Origin: Acheta domesticus
Lineage: Eukaryota > Arthropoda > Insecta > Orthoptera > Gryllidae
Assembly (NCBI GenBank): GCA_031308135.1
Contig: JAHLJT010004567.1
Coordinates: forward strand, 31,531,602-31,595,601
Direction of reading: 5' to 3'
DNA length: 64,000 bases
Shown here: positions 1 through 11,555 of the stretch, in pieces
How positions within the stretch are numbered: position 1 is the stretch's first letter
How the letters are laid out: every line of letters starts with the position of its first letter
Made by a program: the position numbers and the translations under genes
The notes under the pieces: model-generated
Database searches by the model: none
Seen by the model: the letters and a program-made list of their open reading frames with translations, nothing else
What the model was told of the DNA's origin: nothing

Positions 1-1495
1 CTCGAAGCTCCATTGTCCTGAAGAACACTTTGTGAATGTGAGCCTGAGTAACCTGTTCCCACATCTCGGCACGCCAACGCGATCATCTTCTTCAACTTGG
101 TTCATACTTCTTAGTGTCAAGTTTAAATTTTGGTTTACGAAAACTTGGTGGTGCAATTTACACTATCCAGTCATATTTTTTATAGAAACAACCTTAACTC
201 TTGGAAACCAAAATCTGCTAATGACTGGTGCTTGTACGTACATCCCTTTTAAAGATTTCCGCAAATACATTTCCTGATGAATGTTGTATTTTATCCCTCA
301 ATTATATTTTATTACTCTCAATAAAGAAGAGTATTTTTATTAGTTTGTGATAACTTATTACAACTTGAGCTCGTACTTTCATATACTTCACAAAATTAAA
401 TTTTGTATATTTAAAAATACCTGATGGAATCTGAAGATATATTAAATTACAAAATAACTATCCATTGTTTAATTGTAATCTATAGATTAAAAGTTTTCTT
501 AAATAATGGAAGAAAATTGTGACATTTTGTTCGTTTATTTATTTATTTGAAAAGAAATACACTACAGTATAAATCACTGTGTGAAGTATGGTTTTAATCT
601 ATCTCACTCTCGCATTGTGTGGTTTAGCCCTCTTCCTTGAGATGTAATGTACTACGCTCCATTTATCATGATCCGTCATTTCAATGTAGGTGACGTTAAT
701 TGAGTGATCTGTCAATATTGGCTTAAGATCGACACCAGTGAGTGTTTAGAGAGCTTCCAACGTTGCAATTATGGTTCCAGATTGATATGTCGATAATTCA
801 CGTCTAAATTATGTGAAAGAGATATCAATTTAAAAAGAACGAACACATTATCCTTGCAAAACTGAGTGCTTTCAGCAAGGGTGGATAAACTATTGCACTT
901 GAAAGGTGTGTGAATTGGAGTAACGTGCTGATGTTTGATGAGTGTTGATGGATATTGTACCCTCAATTTCATAAATCATTATGTAAATAAATGGAAGGGG
1001 TTTCCCAGTGCATTTAGAACTAAACACGAATTTTCCATTGATGTTTTTATCTTTACAAGTTATCTCAGATAAAAATTTCGTGCGTTGTTGAATTTGAATT
1101 TTATTTCTTAGACGCATCAACACAAATTGATGTCTTTGTCTATATTTTTTGCGTGTATTAATATTATCTTTTAATACTTCCTTGGAAAAATATAAGAATA
1201 ATATGAAGTAATAAAAGGATTAACTTCACGCAATTTTTTTTTGCAAAACGAGATCTGAGAAGATAAATCAGGAATTTAATTCGACACTAAGCAAACTCGC
1301 TAAGTAAGAGGTGAATCAACAGGACTTTTATCAGTAAATATTCCCAACACGTTCAGATAATCACCAGCAATTACAACGTTGATTTTTGACGTTGATAATC
1401 AGTTTAGAAAGAATAAACTATGTTGAGTGGATCTTTAAAAAGAAAGTAGTCGTGAGATACTCGTAATAAAAAGGAGTTTATTTCTAAAGAATAAG
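1..1495. other. AT-rich spacer, no gene recognised
   Basis: This stretch is AT-rich with frequent stops in all frames. It holds only short A/T runs and a small TTTA run near 530-550. I see no splice-flanked open frame, tRNA-like boxes or long inverted repeats. Confidence 0.6.
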
Positions 1496-1794
1496 ATGTC
1501 GGTCGTTTCCCCCAATCCCCGTGGATCGTTAAACAGCGAGCACGAAGTCGATCGTATACATCCTCCCATTGTTCCTTTACGGCGCTGGAACGTGCCTGCA
1601 CCAAAGGAGTTGCAGGCTGTGTCAGAGGAAATAGAAGTGCCCAGATCAACGTAGAGGCGAAAGCTTTAGCACTTAACGAAGATGATGGTGCCTGTGAGAA
1701 TGTCTATGACGAGGATTTAAGCGGGATTTCCAGCGAAAGTGGAAGGTACAATGCAACAAATGATCAATATGTAGGATGCAGGTACAGCCACTGA
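1496..1794 (+). pseudogene. Possible decayed coding segment, two overlapping short frames
   Basis: An ATG at 1496 opens a 51-codon frame that stops at 1649-1651. It encodes a proline- and charge-rich peptide whose C-terminal part contains SEEIEVP. A second frame continues to a TGA at 1792 and reads as a strongly acidic peptide containing NEDDGACENVYDEDLSG. Two adjacent frames with protein-like composition in otherwise stop-rich DNA suggest a coding segment broken by a frameshift, for example a transposon protein relic or an old exon. I recognise no family. The base composition is also less AT-rich than the flanks. It could equally be chance, so this is a weak call. Confidence 0.2.
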
Positions 1795-1965
1795 TGAATA
1801 AGAGAACTAGGCAACTAAACTATTATAACGTCTAGGAGAAGGCGATAAACAAATTAAATGTGAGGCGTTTTTAAAGAAAATTGGTGCCAACAAGAATGAA
1901 CATGACGTTGGCTACGATGATCAAGGTAACGTTGCACTGCCAATTATTATGCAGGAACGTGTGCA

Positions 1966-2415
1966 GGGTCGTGGTCGGAGGCTGGGTCGTGGTCGGAGGC
2001 AGGGTCGTGGTCGGAGGCAGGGTCGTGGTCGGAGGCAGGGTCGTGGTCGGAGGCAGGGTCGTGGTCGGAGGCAGGGTCGTGGTCGGAGGCAGGGTCGTGG
2101 TCGGAGGCAGGGTCGTGGTCGGAGGCTGGGTCGTGGTCGGAGGCTGGGTCGTGGTCGGAGGCTGGGTCGTGGTCGGAGGCAGGGTCGTTGTCGGAGGCAG
2201 GGTCGTTGTCGGAGGCAGGGTCGTTGTCGGAGGCAGGGTCGTTGTCGGAGGCAGGGTCGTGGTCGGAGGCAGGGTCGTGGTCGGAGGCAGGGTCGTGGTC
2301 GGAGGCAGGGTCGTGGTCGGAGGCAGGGTCGTGGTCGGAGGCAGGGTCGTGGTCGGAGGCAGGGTCGTGGTCGGAGGCAGGGTCGTGGTCGGAGGCAGGG
2401 TCGTGGTCGGAGGCA
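1966..2415. repeat. 18-bp minisatellite, 25 units
   Basis: A perfect-register tandem array of an 18-bp unit, gggtcgtggtcggaggca, fills exactly 450 bp, which is 25 units. Two variant classes cluster. A ggct ending marks the first unit and a run of three units near 2110-2180. A gttgtc variant marks four consecutive units near 2182-2260. The unit is a multiple of 3 and lacks stops in several frames on both strands, which creates long but meaningless open frames. The plus strand is G-rich. Confidence 0.97.
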
Positions 2416-2865
2416 GAGACATGGGCGGGGCGTGGTCATGGTCAGGGTGGAGGCAAAGCCAGGAGAAGGGGTGTGAGCAGGACAATGGTCGCGGGAGGGT
2501 CATGGTTCCGGTCAGTGTCCTTTGTCGGCGGCTGGGCACGGCCGCGGGAAGGGGCATGGTAGCGGGCAAGGGCATAGTCTGGGGCAGTGGTAAGTTCAGG
2601 GGCAGGGGTATCAGCAGGGCAATGGCCGGGGATAGGGGCATGATCATGGGCAGGTGCATGGCCGGGACGTGGAAATGGCCAGGGACGGAGACAAAGCCAA
2701 GGGCAGGAGTATGAGCCGGGCAAGGATCGGCGGGAGGGTCATGGTTCCGGTCAGTGCCCTAGTCGACGGGCTGCGGCGTGGTCGAGGGCAGGGACAGGGG
2801 TATGAGCAGGGCTATGGTCGTGGGCGGGGCAGAGAGAGGTGGAGTGGGGCGGGGCCAGGCGTGTA
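2416..2865. repeat. Degenerate G-rich repeat with 239-bp internal duplication
   Basis: This continues the array with much more degenerate G-rich sequence built on gggcatgg- and gggcaggg-like words. A segment around gggtcatggttccggtcagtg occurs at about 2491-2520 and again at about 2730-2758, so an internal unit of about 239 bp was duplicated. It grades directly into the CpG-rich block that follows. Confidence 0.75.
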
Positions 2866-3205
2866 ATGAGCCCGCTCTCCCTGCCCGCGGGCCTTCGCTG
2901 TCCTCGCGGCGGAAGGTCCTCGCATCGACCAAGGCCCCCGCGGGGGCGCACGGGGGCGGAGCGGTCCTGCCCCAACCACGCCCCTGTCACGCCCTCGCGG
3001 CCTGCAGGGCGCCGCCCGCCGTTGACTTCCGGTCGATGCGGGGCGGCAGCGGGAAAGAGAGTGAGGGCGGCGACGGGGGCGGGGGTGTGGACAGAGCTAG
3101 CGCTGTGCTTGCGCTCTCCGCCCCTCGACTGTTGTGACTCCGTCGCTCGCTTCCGTAATTTGCCTCTTCTCGCCAGCCCTTTCGGGCTCGCTCTCCTTGC
3201 CTCCG
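2866..3205. promoter_or_regulatory. CpG island
   Basis: The sequence is densely GC- and CpG-rich, with words such as cccgcgggcc, ctcgcggcgg and gggggcgcacgggggcgga, followed by a C/T-rich shoulder near 3100-3210. It contrasts sharply with the AT-rich DNA beyond 3290. CpG islands of this sort often mark promoters. I find no convincing TATA box, start codon context or splice donor to name a gene or a direction. Confidence 0.55.
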
Positions 3206-3635
3206 GGTGCTTGCCTTTTTATTGCGGGACAGCCGAGATTCAAATCCAGAAGAAAGGCTTGTAGATCCTCACAGCCGACTGTACAGTGAGCACAATATTG
3301 TTCAAATGAAATGGCGGGGTTTCAAGATGAATACGTCATATATTAGTGCTGCTTTCATTGTGTTGTCATGTTCAAATGTTCTTTTTGAACTCGTTATGAA
3401 TTAGTTCAGAATTATATATCTTCTGTGGGACTTTGGTTGCTTATGAATTTAACATTCGGAATTCTCTCACATTCCAATCGTCCTTTCTTTGTTGCAAGGT
3501 TTTAATTTATAGATTTCTATAAGTCTTTGATTTACACTCTAAAATATTTTTCTTCCCTGAATTTCTTCTCCACAAATGAGACATACATGCAGACAACTTT
3601 TAAACAATTATTTTCTCAAAAACGGCTCCAATATT
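3206..3635. other. AT-rich spacer
   Basis: This is transition DNA after the CpG island. Only short open frames occur and no repeat structure is clear. Confidence 0.5.
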
Positions 3636-3639
3636 TTTC

Positions 3640-4480
3640 TTCAAATTTTCTTTTTGTATGTATTGGTTTATGGTAAGAAAAGTGATGATACTGTAATTTC
3701 CGGCAATCGCTCTGTATTTTCAAAAATTGCAAAAAGTTAATATTTGAAAAGTACATAATAGAACACAGTTCGTGTAAAATTTTTGAAAAAGAATAATTCT
3801 ATTTACGTAATTTCTGTTTGAAGTTAATGCAGATGGAAAAAATGTTTTCTCAAAACACGCTTCAAATTTTTTCTTTAATTATTTTTCAAAAATCCGGGAC
3901 ACTTAAAAGAAGGACGCGTATGTAATTTTCATTGAAATCTCTCAATTTTTTTAAATTGCAATAATTAGAAATAATACGAGAAAGTAAGGACTGTTGTAGC
4001 GTCACTAGTTGCTTGACACACTTTGTACGGTTAATGCTCAATTCAGTGAATAAACCTGATTTTGACGATATTTTTATTTAAAAAAATACAAGACTGTACG
4101 TTTTCTGTGAAAATGAGCTTAAAATTGTGCATTTTCAGAGACTGTCAAACGAGTTTTTTTCAAAACCTGTCTCATATTTTTGCTTTAAAAATTTCGAATG
4201 AATTGTGCTTTAAGCACTTAATTGTCAAATATGCTATTTTGATGTTTTCTTTTAATTTCAAAGATTCCACAAATGTGTTTTTTAATATCTCACACATTAA
4301 CAGTTTTTATGGGCATTTTTATTCATTACTGCTTTCGTGAACAAACGTGCTTCAAATGATTTAATGAAAGGTTTCTGAAAGACTGAAAAAGTTTCTGTAA
4401 AAAATGTGTTCAGAATTGAGCATTTTCAGAACGATATTTTTTGAACGACTCCAAATGTTTCAATGAAACTATGCCTATCG
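3640..4480. repeat. Copy of dispersed AT-rich repeat family (R-AT)
   Basis: It contains the hallmark words of a family seen about a dozen times in this window: a caaaaattgcaaaa-type segment, fragments like ttctcaaaaacg.ctcca, and an end resembling acgagaaagtaaggac (about 3977-3995), which matches ends near 45180 and 47115. No coding capacity is seen. The family looks like a nonautonomous element; its class is unknown. Confidence 0.5.
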
Positions 4481-4484
4481 TACC

Positions 4485-5115
4485 ATTAATTACTCTTCTA
4501 TAATGCTGTTGAATTCATATTTCAGTTCTGTTAGGGGATAGAAATATTGAGAAACTGAAAAAAAATCTTTTAGGCGCCGAAGATAGCAATAGGGAAGAGG
4601 GTGGGGCATTGTTGAAAAACTAACCTGCACTATATAGATTATAAAACTAACTAGAAAGAGGAAGGCTCTGCCATTCTGTAACACAACTAGTTATTTTATA
4701 CACAACATTCTACTTTGCATTACCTTTTTCCTTCGCATGTCTCTTGCGATCTGTACATTATGATTCCAGAAATGTAGATTTTTTTTGTGCGAATATGTAG
4801 ATAATGCCGTGCTACATTGTTTAAATGCACGCATGTCCAGAAAGCAAATTATTATAAGCTAAGAAAATTGCGCGACAAAGTCTCTAAACAGTCAGTTTTT
4901 TTATCAGTATGGAGCATGTGATCTTTCCTCTGTTTTAGAGGTTGAATGATGAAAATTGAAGCTATTACAAATATTCACTTATGTCTATCATTAACAAGTT
5001 CATATATCAATACAATTAATTTGTTTGCCATTGACAAGTTCGCTACATTTATTGCATTGCATTCTGTTTGCGCTGTATATCATCTATACCGTACGGGATT
5101 CAACCAAATTAACAC
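4485..5115. other. AT-rich spacer
   Basis: AT-rich sequence with scattered short frames. I see no features. Confidence 0.5.
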
Positions 5116-5119
5116 GTCA

Positions 5120-5304
5120 TGTATCTGTCGGTGCCGTTCCATTGCCGAGCTCTGGAGCGGAGTTTGTTCGCCGAGTTCGCCGGGTTGCAGCTCCCTCGGC
5201 TTCAAGGCGCAACTCGCTGGCGGCGGCGTGGCGTCTGTTTACGTTCCCGGAAGTCTCCGCCGAGAGGTGATTGGTATACTGTGCAAATATCCTGAAACGT
5301 GAGT
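5120..5304 (+). promoter_or_regulatory. CpG-rich patch ending in a possible splice donor
   Basis: CpG-dense DNA (gccgagctctggagcgg, ggcggcggcgtggcgtc) ends at a GTGAGT hexamer at 5299-5304, preceded by cctgaaac. A noncoding first exon ending there is possible. The exon side of the donor is only a moderate match and no start codon is convincing. Confidence 0.3.
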
Positions 5305-6475
5305 ACATGGGGATAGAATGGGAGGGGAGAGGGAGCGGGCCGTATTTCGGGAGTGGAGGGAAAAGATCTCGCAAACGTTCGTGTGTGGAGGGGGAGGGCA
5401 GGACAGTGTTCAGTCCGATCGCGTGTGTTCTGACTCTTCTCAAAACAATCTACCCCCTGCCCCCACATACAGAGCCCTCTCAGTCAATTCGCTCATCCCC
5501 TAACGCAACTTACGCTGCCATTTCGACTACCCCCGCCTCCCAGGTAGATCTCGTTGCTGTTGCCGTTGCCGTGCGTGTTCCCATCGCTTCCCACGTGGAC
5601 ATCGCCGCTCGCCTGTCCTGTCTGTCTGTCCACATCACCTACTCAATCCACCTCACACACATACAGTGCATTGTCCATGCCGTTTATGTAGTATATAATT
5701 ATGTGTAATATTTTTTATGAATTTTACAAATAAATAATTGTTTCCTAAAATATACTTAATACAAATTTTAATAAAAATCGAAACACATTAATGAAATGGA
5801 AAAACATACTTTTAAATTGCTATAAAAGAATTGATTTTATAGGGTCCACTTAATTTCCACACAATTCATCATTCCGCTCTTTTTTGGCTTCACTGACAAG
5901 CCTCTGGCGCCATTTCTTGCTTCTCTTGAATATTTTTTCGCCTCTTCTCCCCTTGGTAGCAAGCATATGTCCCTGTAGTACACCGATAGCGTACTTCGTA
6001 TGAGATATCGATTCGTATGAGTGCTGTCTATTCACGAGCTATTTTTGGTGAACAAAGTGGATGTCAATATTGTTATAGACTTCTTGGCGAATTATCAATT
6101 TACTTCTAAGCATACTTCATTTCATTAACTTTTGCTGGTGTTCAACTTCCATGCTTTTACCGGGCCTCACCATTTCTCTCAAATCCTTCATTTTTCTGCA
6201 TTCCATCCCAAGAGAACTCATCAGCAACAGTGTTACCTCTGCAGTATTGTTGATGCAAAGATTCTAGGGTTTGACGATGGCTGATATCGGCACTAACAAG
6301 TTAGATAGGTTAATTGAACCACTGTCTGGAGGAGACTTCTAATACGGAATTGATCTGATTGGTAGTTTTCCATTGTTTCTCCAGACAGTACCATGCGAAT
6401 TCCAATGTAGTTCTCTAAGAACAGAGCCACGGACGATGCGCGACATTTCCTGTTATCCTTTACCATTCCTCTCCT
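5305..6475. other. Mixed GC shoulder then AT-rich spacer
   Basis: The GC-rich shoulder reaches about 5660, with C-rich and cgttgccgttgccgt-like short repeats near 5550-5575. From 5690 the sequence is AT-rich. No gene is supported. Confidence 0.5.
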
Positions 6476-6477
6476 CT

Positions 6478-6620
6478 TACACACACACACACATACACAC
6501 ACACACACACACACACATACATACATACATACATACATACATACATACATACATACATACATACATACATTCATACATACATACATACATACATACATTC
6601 ATACATACATACATACATGT
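6478..6620. repeat. Compound CA / CATA microsatellite
   Basis: A (CA)n run from about 6480 to 6518 passes into a (CATA)n run to about 6620, interrupted only by occasional ttca variants. It produces Tyr-Ile-His type open frames that are not genes. Confidence 0.97.
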
Positions 6621-6719
6621 GTGGTCTACACTGCCACACATTTCGGGAATCCAGTCGGCAACTTACAGGTGGGATAATGCCCTACGGGAGAGATACCTGG
6701 AGGCGGAAAACCCTGCAAG

Positions 6720-7125
6720 TTGATTGATTAGTGATTCCGGGCGCCCCAACGGGTAAGGTGATTAGTCCAGTAAGTGTAGTGCATGTTTTACCTCGAGAGG
6801 TGGCTGTAGTCTTACCCCACTGGATACCGATATCCGTCGTCGACCTGCCGTCTGCTAGCGATGTTTTCCCTAACCAGGTATCTCCTACCAGCAGGGCACC
6901 GCCCTAGCAGGGACAAGCTCTAAGTTCCCGACAGATCTCCCGGCATGGTGGTTGTAGTGCATGTAGTTTGTGCGTCAGTAAGGGGAAAGGACAGGACGAG
7001 GAAGGGAAGATCGCACACTGTCCGTGGTATTGTTGGGGTACAGCTCCAGCATTCGCCTGGTGTTGATCGGCGAATTCATAGAAAATTGCCAATCAGAGCA
7101 GCCAGCTGCTAGAATTCTCCCGCAA
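6720..7125 (-). mobile_element. SINE1 copy, minus orientation
   Basis: This matches the SINE1 family of the window. From the low-coordinate side it has a gattgattag tail, then gtgattccgg, gattagtccagtaagtgtag, the segment gacaagctctaagttcccga, and the block aatcagagcagccagc. The element reads on the minus strand, with its tRNA-like head towards 7125 and its tetranucleotide tail at 6720. The head itself is truncated here. Close relatives lie at 11556, 26768, 27745, 34369 and 41945. Confidence 0.75.
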
Positions 7126-7153
7126 TGCGACCTGTGGGTCGTCTCCGGGTGTT

Positions 7154-7238
7154 CCAGCGATTGAAGAAGACCGCCACCTCCCGGGATATGACAAGCACCA
7201 CACTTACGGGGCTAATGACCTCAGTAGTTGACGCACCC
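7154..7238 (+). mobile_element. SINE1 fragment, plus orientation
   Basis: The reverse complement reads gaggtcattagccccgtaag and cccgggaggtggcggt, the tail-proximal part of SINE1. It lies immediately next to the minus-oriented copy, so the two heads face each other. Confidence 0.7.
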
Positions 7239-7279
7239 AGAAACAATACTTCCTCTCTTCTCTAAAATTCCTCAACTTT

Positions 7280-7625
7280 TCGACATTGCCCGTCTTCACC
7301 GTTCCAACCCTGCCGCCGCATCCCAGACACGTGACTACTGTCGTGCAGGGGCATGGGCGTAGGCGGTGGTGGGGGCGGGCGCGCGGGGTATCTGCGATCG
7401 CTGTCGTGCGCGCGCCACCCGCACGTAACCCACCGCTGCCCCCCCCCCCCGGCCGCTGGCAATCGATGCGTGCTCGCGCCGCTGCCGGCGGCCCCGCCGC
7501 TTCCGCCCTTGCCGACGCCCCCCCCCGCCACCCACCCCACCCCACCCCCGCGCGTGGTGTCTGCTTTCGAACCCTCCCCTCCCCTTCCGCTGCTCTCTTG
7601 CGTGCTGCTTTGCTTTTGGTGAACA
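7280..7625. promoter_or_regulatory. GC-rich, C-run-containing CpG island
   Basis: CpG-rich DNA with C homopolymers near 7438-7450 and 7519-7527 and a ccaccccaccccaccccc stretch near 7530-7548. The complementary strand has runs of G that could form G-quadruplexes. The overlapping open frames in all registers reflect composition, not coding. Confidence 0.55.
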
Positions 7626-7629
7626 GCCT

Positions 7630-9640
7630 CCGGTAGTAGCCAAAGAGTATAAACAGTTCCGAAAGATTAGCGAGTATGCACTGCTTAGAGCACTGCTTAG
7701 GTTTGCTCGTAATAATAAGTTCTAGTCAGGCGTGAATCCAGAGACTGTCCTAGGGAAGTGCGCATGTAGGACATGTATGTATTTTTTTGGATATGCCTTA
7801 TTTACAAAGGTAAATTAAATTTTATAAGGTGCATATATTTTAAACATTATTTTATGTAATTCGTACAATGTTTTCAATTTAATTTACAAAATACCAATTT
7901 CAAAGAAATATTAAATAATTTTATCATTTGTATTTATCCAGTTCTAGATCCTCGACAGGGATGGTTACAAAAAAGTAGGTGTCCGTTATGCACACGTATC
8001 ATTCCATGACTAATGTTTAGTCCGGTGCTTATTGAAAGGTATTTTAAGTGTGGAAGCATAAAAATTGTTACTAATTAAAAAGTCACGGTACATTTGGTAA
8101 GCTAATGGTCTTGTATCATAAGACTTCACACGTAATCATTCACGTAGTCCAATGATTTCGTTCATCCTGTTGACTTCGAAAGCATTGAAACTGGAGCATG
8201 GAGCTACTCTTGAGTAATCGCGTATACTCACGCGCATCTCGTTAGTATATGTCTGTCATTATACGTATAACGCGGAGATGATCAGTAATATTATAGAAAC
8301 TAATAATGAAGAAAGTGAACTTTTGGGATTTGAAAACTGTTCTGAACATTGGTTAGAAATTTTACGTGATTTGCAGATCCGATTTGTGGTGCAGATTGAT
8401 GTGGTTAGCCGATTAACAAAGATTTTTCTTCTTGCTTCCTTAGATTTTTCACTCGGACACCTTAGAAAGAATGAAAATATTAGTCACAAGAGGAAGAAGC
8501 CATAAATGTTCAGTCCCGGTCAGGAAAATAAAAAAAAGAGCGACAGAAGAATCGGTAAAAACATCCTTAAATTTTGAGAAAAATTAAAATAAAAATAGGA
8601 TGAGTTTATTATGTTATGAGATAATTAGGTCAATTTTTATTTACTTAAACTCATAAAGATAATCTCTTTCTTAATCAAGAGATAGACATCTTGGAAAAAT
8701 CGTAAAATTTAAATATTTTGGAGCTTGATAAAATCAGTTGTGAAATTGTTTTATAAGTATTACAAATAAATCTTATTGCAAGAATGCTTTCACCGACATT
8801 ATTTTCTCTTTCATTTATTTTACATATGTTAACGAACGGAACAAATTGGAAGATTTACCCAGAATATGTAGATGCACGTTGTTAGGCTCAAAATATGTAA
8901 TTAATAATAAATGGAACAATAAATACAACGAGAAATTGGAGGTTGATTCTTTCTTTCTTTCTTTCTCCGTATGTACGCTTGAAAAAGAATTTCATTAGTT
9001 ATATCAATCCTATGTATATATCCATTTGGAAACAATTCTGATGCATTTCAGTGTTTCTGTTCTTCCCTCTTGCAACTACGTTGTACAAATTAGCTGCACT
9101 CTATGCATCGTTCTGCTAACAACGACAACATAGTTGCTCAATTTTTGCATTTGTGAACATTTTTAGATCAGTGTCTAGTTAGATGGTTAACCACAAACAT
9201 TATATCTCTAGTTAAAATAAAATGTTTCAAATATAACTCCAAGATGTTAGCATACAATACAGTGCTGAATTTGGGCTCAAAAACTCACAATTAAGAAACT
9301 TATAAAATATTATTGTAACTGTTTTAAAAATAATATTTTTTTTCTTGAGAAGATGTTAACTTGTTTTTTGAAATACTAAGTTCGTAGGTATTCCAAACAT
9401 GATTTTAGAAGTAATCTTAGTGTAGTTCTTCTAACTCATTTATCTTTGTTACAACAGGGAAAATTTAAAATCAGATGCTTTAAAATGGAAATTTTATTGT
9501 TCTTCCGTGAGATAATGTTTTCGATAGTTTGATAATAAAAGTATCTCAAGCAGAGAATGCAGTGCACAAAAGGCAGAGACAGGTAAAATAAAGCCTTGCA
9601 GCTTTTCCCTAAAGTAGAATGTCCGACGTCGCATAAAAAA
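7630..9640. other. 2-kb AT-rich spacer
   Basis: AT-rich sequence. One 75-codon frame (8278-8505) has no recognisable domain. A tiny TTTC run sits at about 8948-8966. Nothing else is supported. Confidence 0.5.
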
Positions 9641-9642
9641 TT

Positions 9643-9975
9643 CTTCTTATTTCAGAGAATGTTTCCCAACAAACGTAAATGAAGTTGCTTTAAAGAGAAC
9701 GTCCCACTTGTAAACCTCCTGCTCAAAGCAGTGTTCCTCGCACAAAATGAAATTGCCCGGAGTTGGCCCACGGCAAAGAAACCCTATCGATCCCTCGTTC
9801 TCGCGCTTTGTAGCATCGATTGCCACTCGGCGTAAGCTCTCTCGGAAAAGCAGCCCTGTCTTAGTTTCCAAGATCTGCTGTGGGGACCAGCGATTTTCAG
9901 CAAAACTGCGCATGCGCAAGGCATCCGCACCTGCGCCCAATTGTTGTGCGCGGCTCTCTACCAATCACAGGTCGC
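9643..9975. promoter_or_regulatory. Promoter-like patch with NRF-1 and CCAAT motifs
   Basis: A perfect NRF-1 palindrome, tgcgcatgcgca, lies at 9907-9918. A ccaatca box follows at 9961-9967, in a locally CpG-richer patch. This pair is typical of housekeeping CpG promoters, where NRF-1 and NF-Y bind. Upstream at about 9640-9655 is a pyrimidine tract ending in ttatttcag that resembles a splice acceptor, but no exon follows convincingly. Direction and target gene are unknown. The overlapping ORFs have no recognised domain. Confidence 0.4.
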
Positions 9976-10588
9976 AGCGAAACTTGCTGATTGTTTCCGA
10001 GCATCATTATCTTCCAACGACGGAATTCATGCTACCAAGATTCATTTCTCATTCTCATTTCTTTGGAAATGTGTTAACAAGACCGTTGGAAATGTGAAGT
10101 TGAGGTCGTTAAAGGAGAAGAGTCGGTCCACAGGGGGTGAAATGGGATATTTTCACAACAGTATCATTGTCCGTTCTCGACGATTTTAAAATCCTTGTAT
10201 GGTATTTATCTCATCTGGTAAATTAATATTACGCAATCTGGATGATACAGGTGTGTGTTTTTACTACAGAAAATTAATGCAATACATTATCTTAATTATT
10301 ATTCTCCACTTCAATTCCAATGTTTCGGTTTCAGTTGTGAACTCTGTTACTGACAAATGTATTTGTATATGCTTTAGTAATATTTTTCAAAACAAAATTA
10401 ACTGAGTACACAATATTTATTGGATTAAATATGAAATTATGTAAGATGAATACGTACATTTTCATGAAGATATTTCCGCAATATATTTTATAAGTCATCT
10501 TGGATTTTTCAATGAAAAGCATTCTTCTAAAAGTAAATTAATTCAGTTAGAAAATACAACAACTTGCAAAAATTAAGGTCTATTTCCG
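9976..10588. other. AT-rich spacer
   Basis: After a short GC-neutral stretch this becomes AT-rich. No gene or repeat is recognised. Confidence 0.5.
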
Positions 10589-10590
10589 TT

Positions 10591-10930
10591 TCTCCCTTTC
10601 TCTCCCTCTCTCTTCCTCTCTCTTCTTCTCTCTCCCTCTCTCTCCCTCTCTCTTCCTCTCTCTTCCTCTCTCTTCCTCTCTCTTCCTCTCTCTTCCTCTC
10701 TCTTCCTCTCTCTTCCTCTCTCTCCCTCTCTCTTCCTCTCTCTTCCTCTCTCTTCCTCTCTCTTCCTCTCTCTTCCTCTCTCTTCCTCTCTCTTCCTCTC
10801 TCTTCCTCTCTCTTCCTCTCTCTTCCTCTCTCTTCCTCTCTCTTCCTCTCTCTTCCTCTCTCTTCCTCTCTCTTCCTCTCTCTTCCTCTCTCTTCCTCTC
10901 TCTTCCTCTCTCTTCCTCTCTCTCTTTCTC
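10591..10930. repeat. 10-bp pyrimidine minisatellite
   Basis: A tandem array of the decamer tcttcctctc holds about 34 units in constant register. The first units carry ccc variants and the middle and end are nearly perfect. The strand is purely pyrimidine, so the array could adopt triplex (H-DNA) structures. The Ser/Leu and Arg/Glu frames across it are artefacts of the repeat. Confidence 0.97.
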
Positions 10931-11550
10931 TGTCACCCTCCTCTCCCTATCCCGACAATTTCGATCTTGCATTCACATACAAACAAAAGTACCGTCTGAC
11001 GTATCTTTAGAATCGTTTATAGCGTTCGTCTTAAAACCACGATAATTTTGAACGGGCAAGATTTTTAGGATCTGCAGATTTATTCGCTTCATTACTTTTC
11101 TGTAACATATCACACCATTCAACGTTAAAATAGTTCCACATTTCGACAGGATTTTTTAGATTCCTCATCAGGTCGTTATCACCCTTGCATCACCCCTCGC
11201 GTGACCGAGGCAGCGCAGCGCCCACTGCTCACCCCTCCCGCTTCGAAAGGCGATAACGTTTTGCAAATCACGGGCGCTTTTAGCAAAACGCCTTATTTAA
11301 TGACGCAGTATGATATTGAGAATTTCTGGTATTTGATAGAACACAACATCCGAAAAATGTCGTCTTAAGGCGCATTAAAAATGGAGTGAACAAAACATTT
11401 ACCAAAAAGTGAAACAAATCTCTGCAAAAGCCTAAAACAACAATCTATGTCATGATCTGGTGTGTCCTGTTTGCCGAGCAACAATCTCTATTCTCGTAAC
11501 GTAAATCCTTTTTTCCCTAAGGTATTATACAATGTTTAATCGTATTATCA
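10931..11550. other. Spacer
   Basis: Mostly AT-rich, with a short CpG-richer piece at about 11190-11250. Nothing is identifiable. Confidence 0.45.
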
Positions 11551-11555
11551 GTAGA

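Noticed and set aside
1871..2714. Long Pro/Thr, Arg/Gly and Val/Gly frames
   Set aside because: The 18-bp unit is a multiple of 3 and stop-free; no start, splice or domain supports coding.
6293..6723. Tyr-Ile-His and Tyr-Val-Cys frames
   Set aside because: CATA microsatellite translation.
9647..10097. 105-116-codon frames on both strands around the NRF-1 site
   Set aside because: Overlapping opposite frames in a CpG-rich patch; no recognised motif on either.
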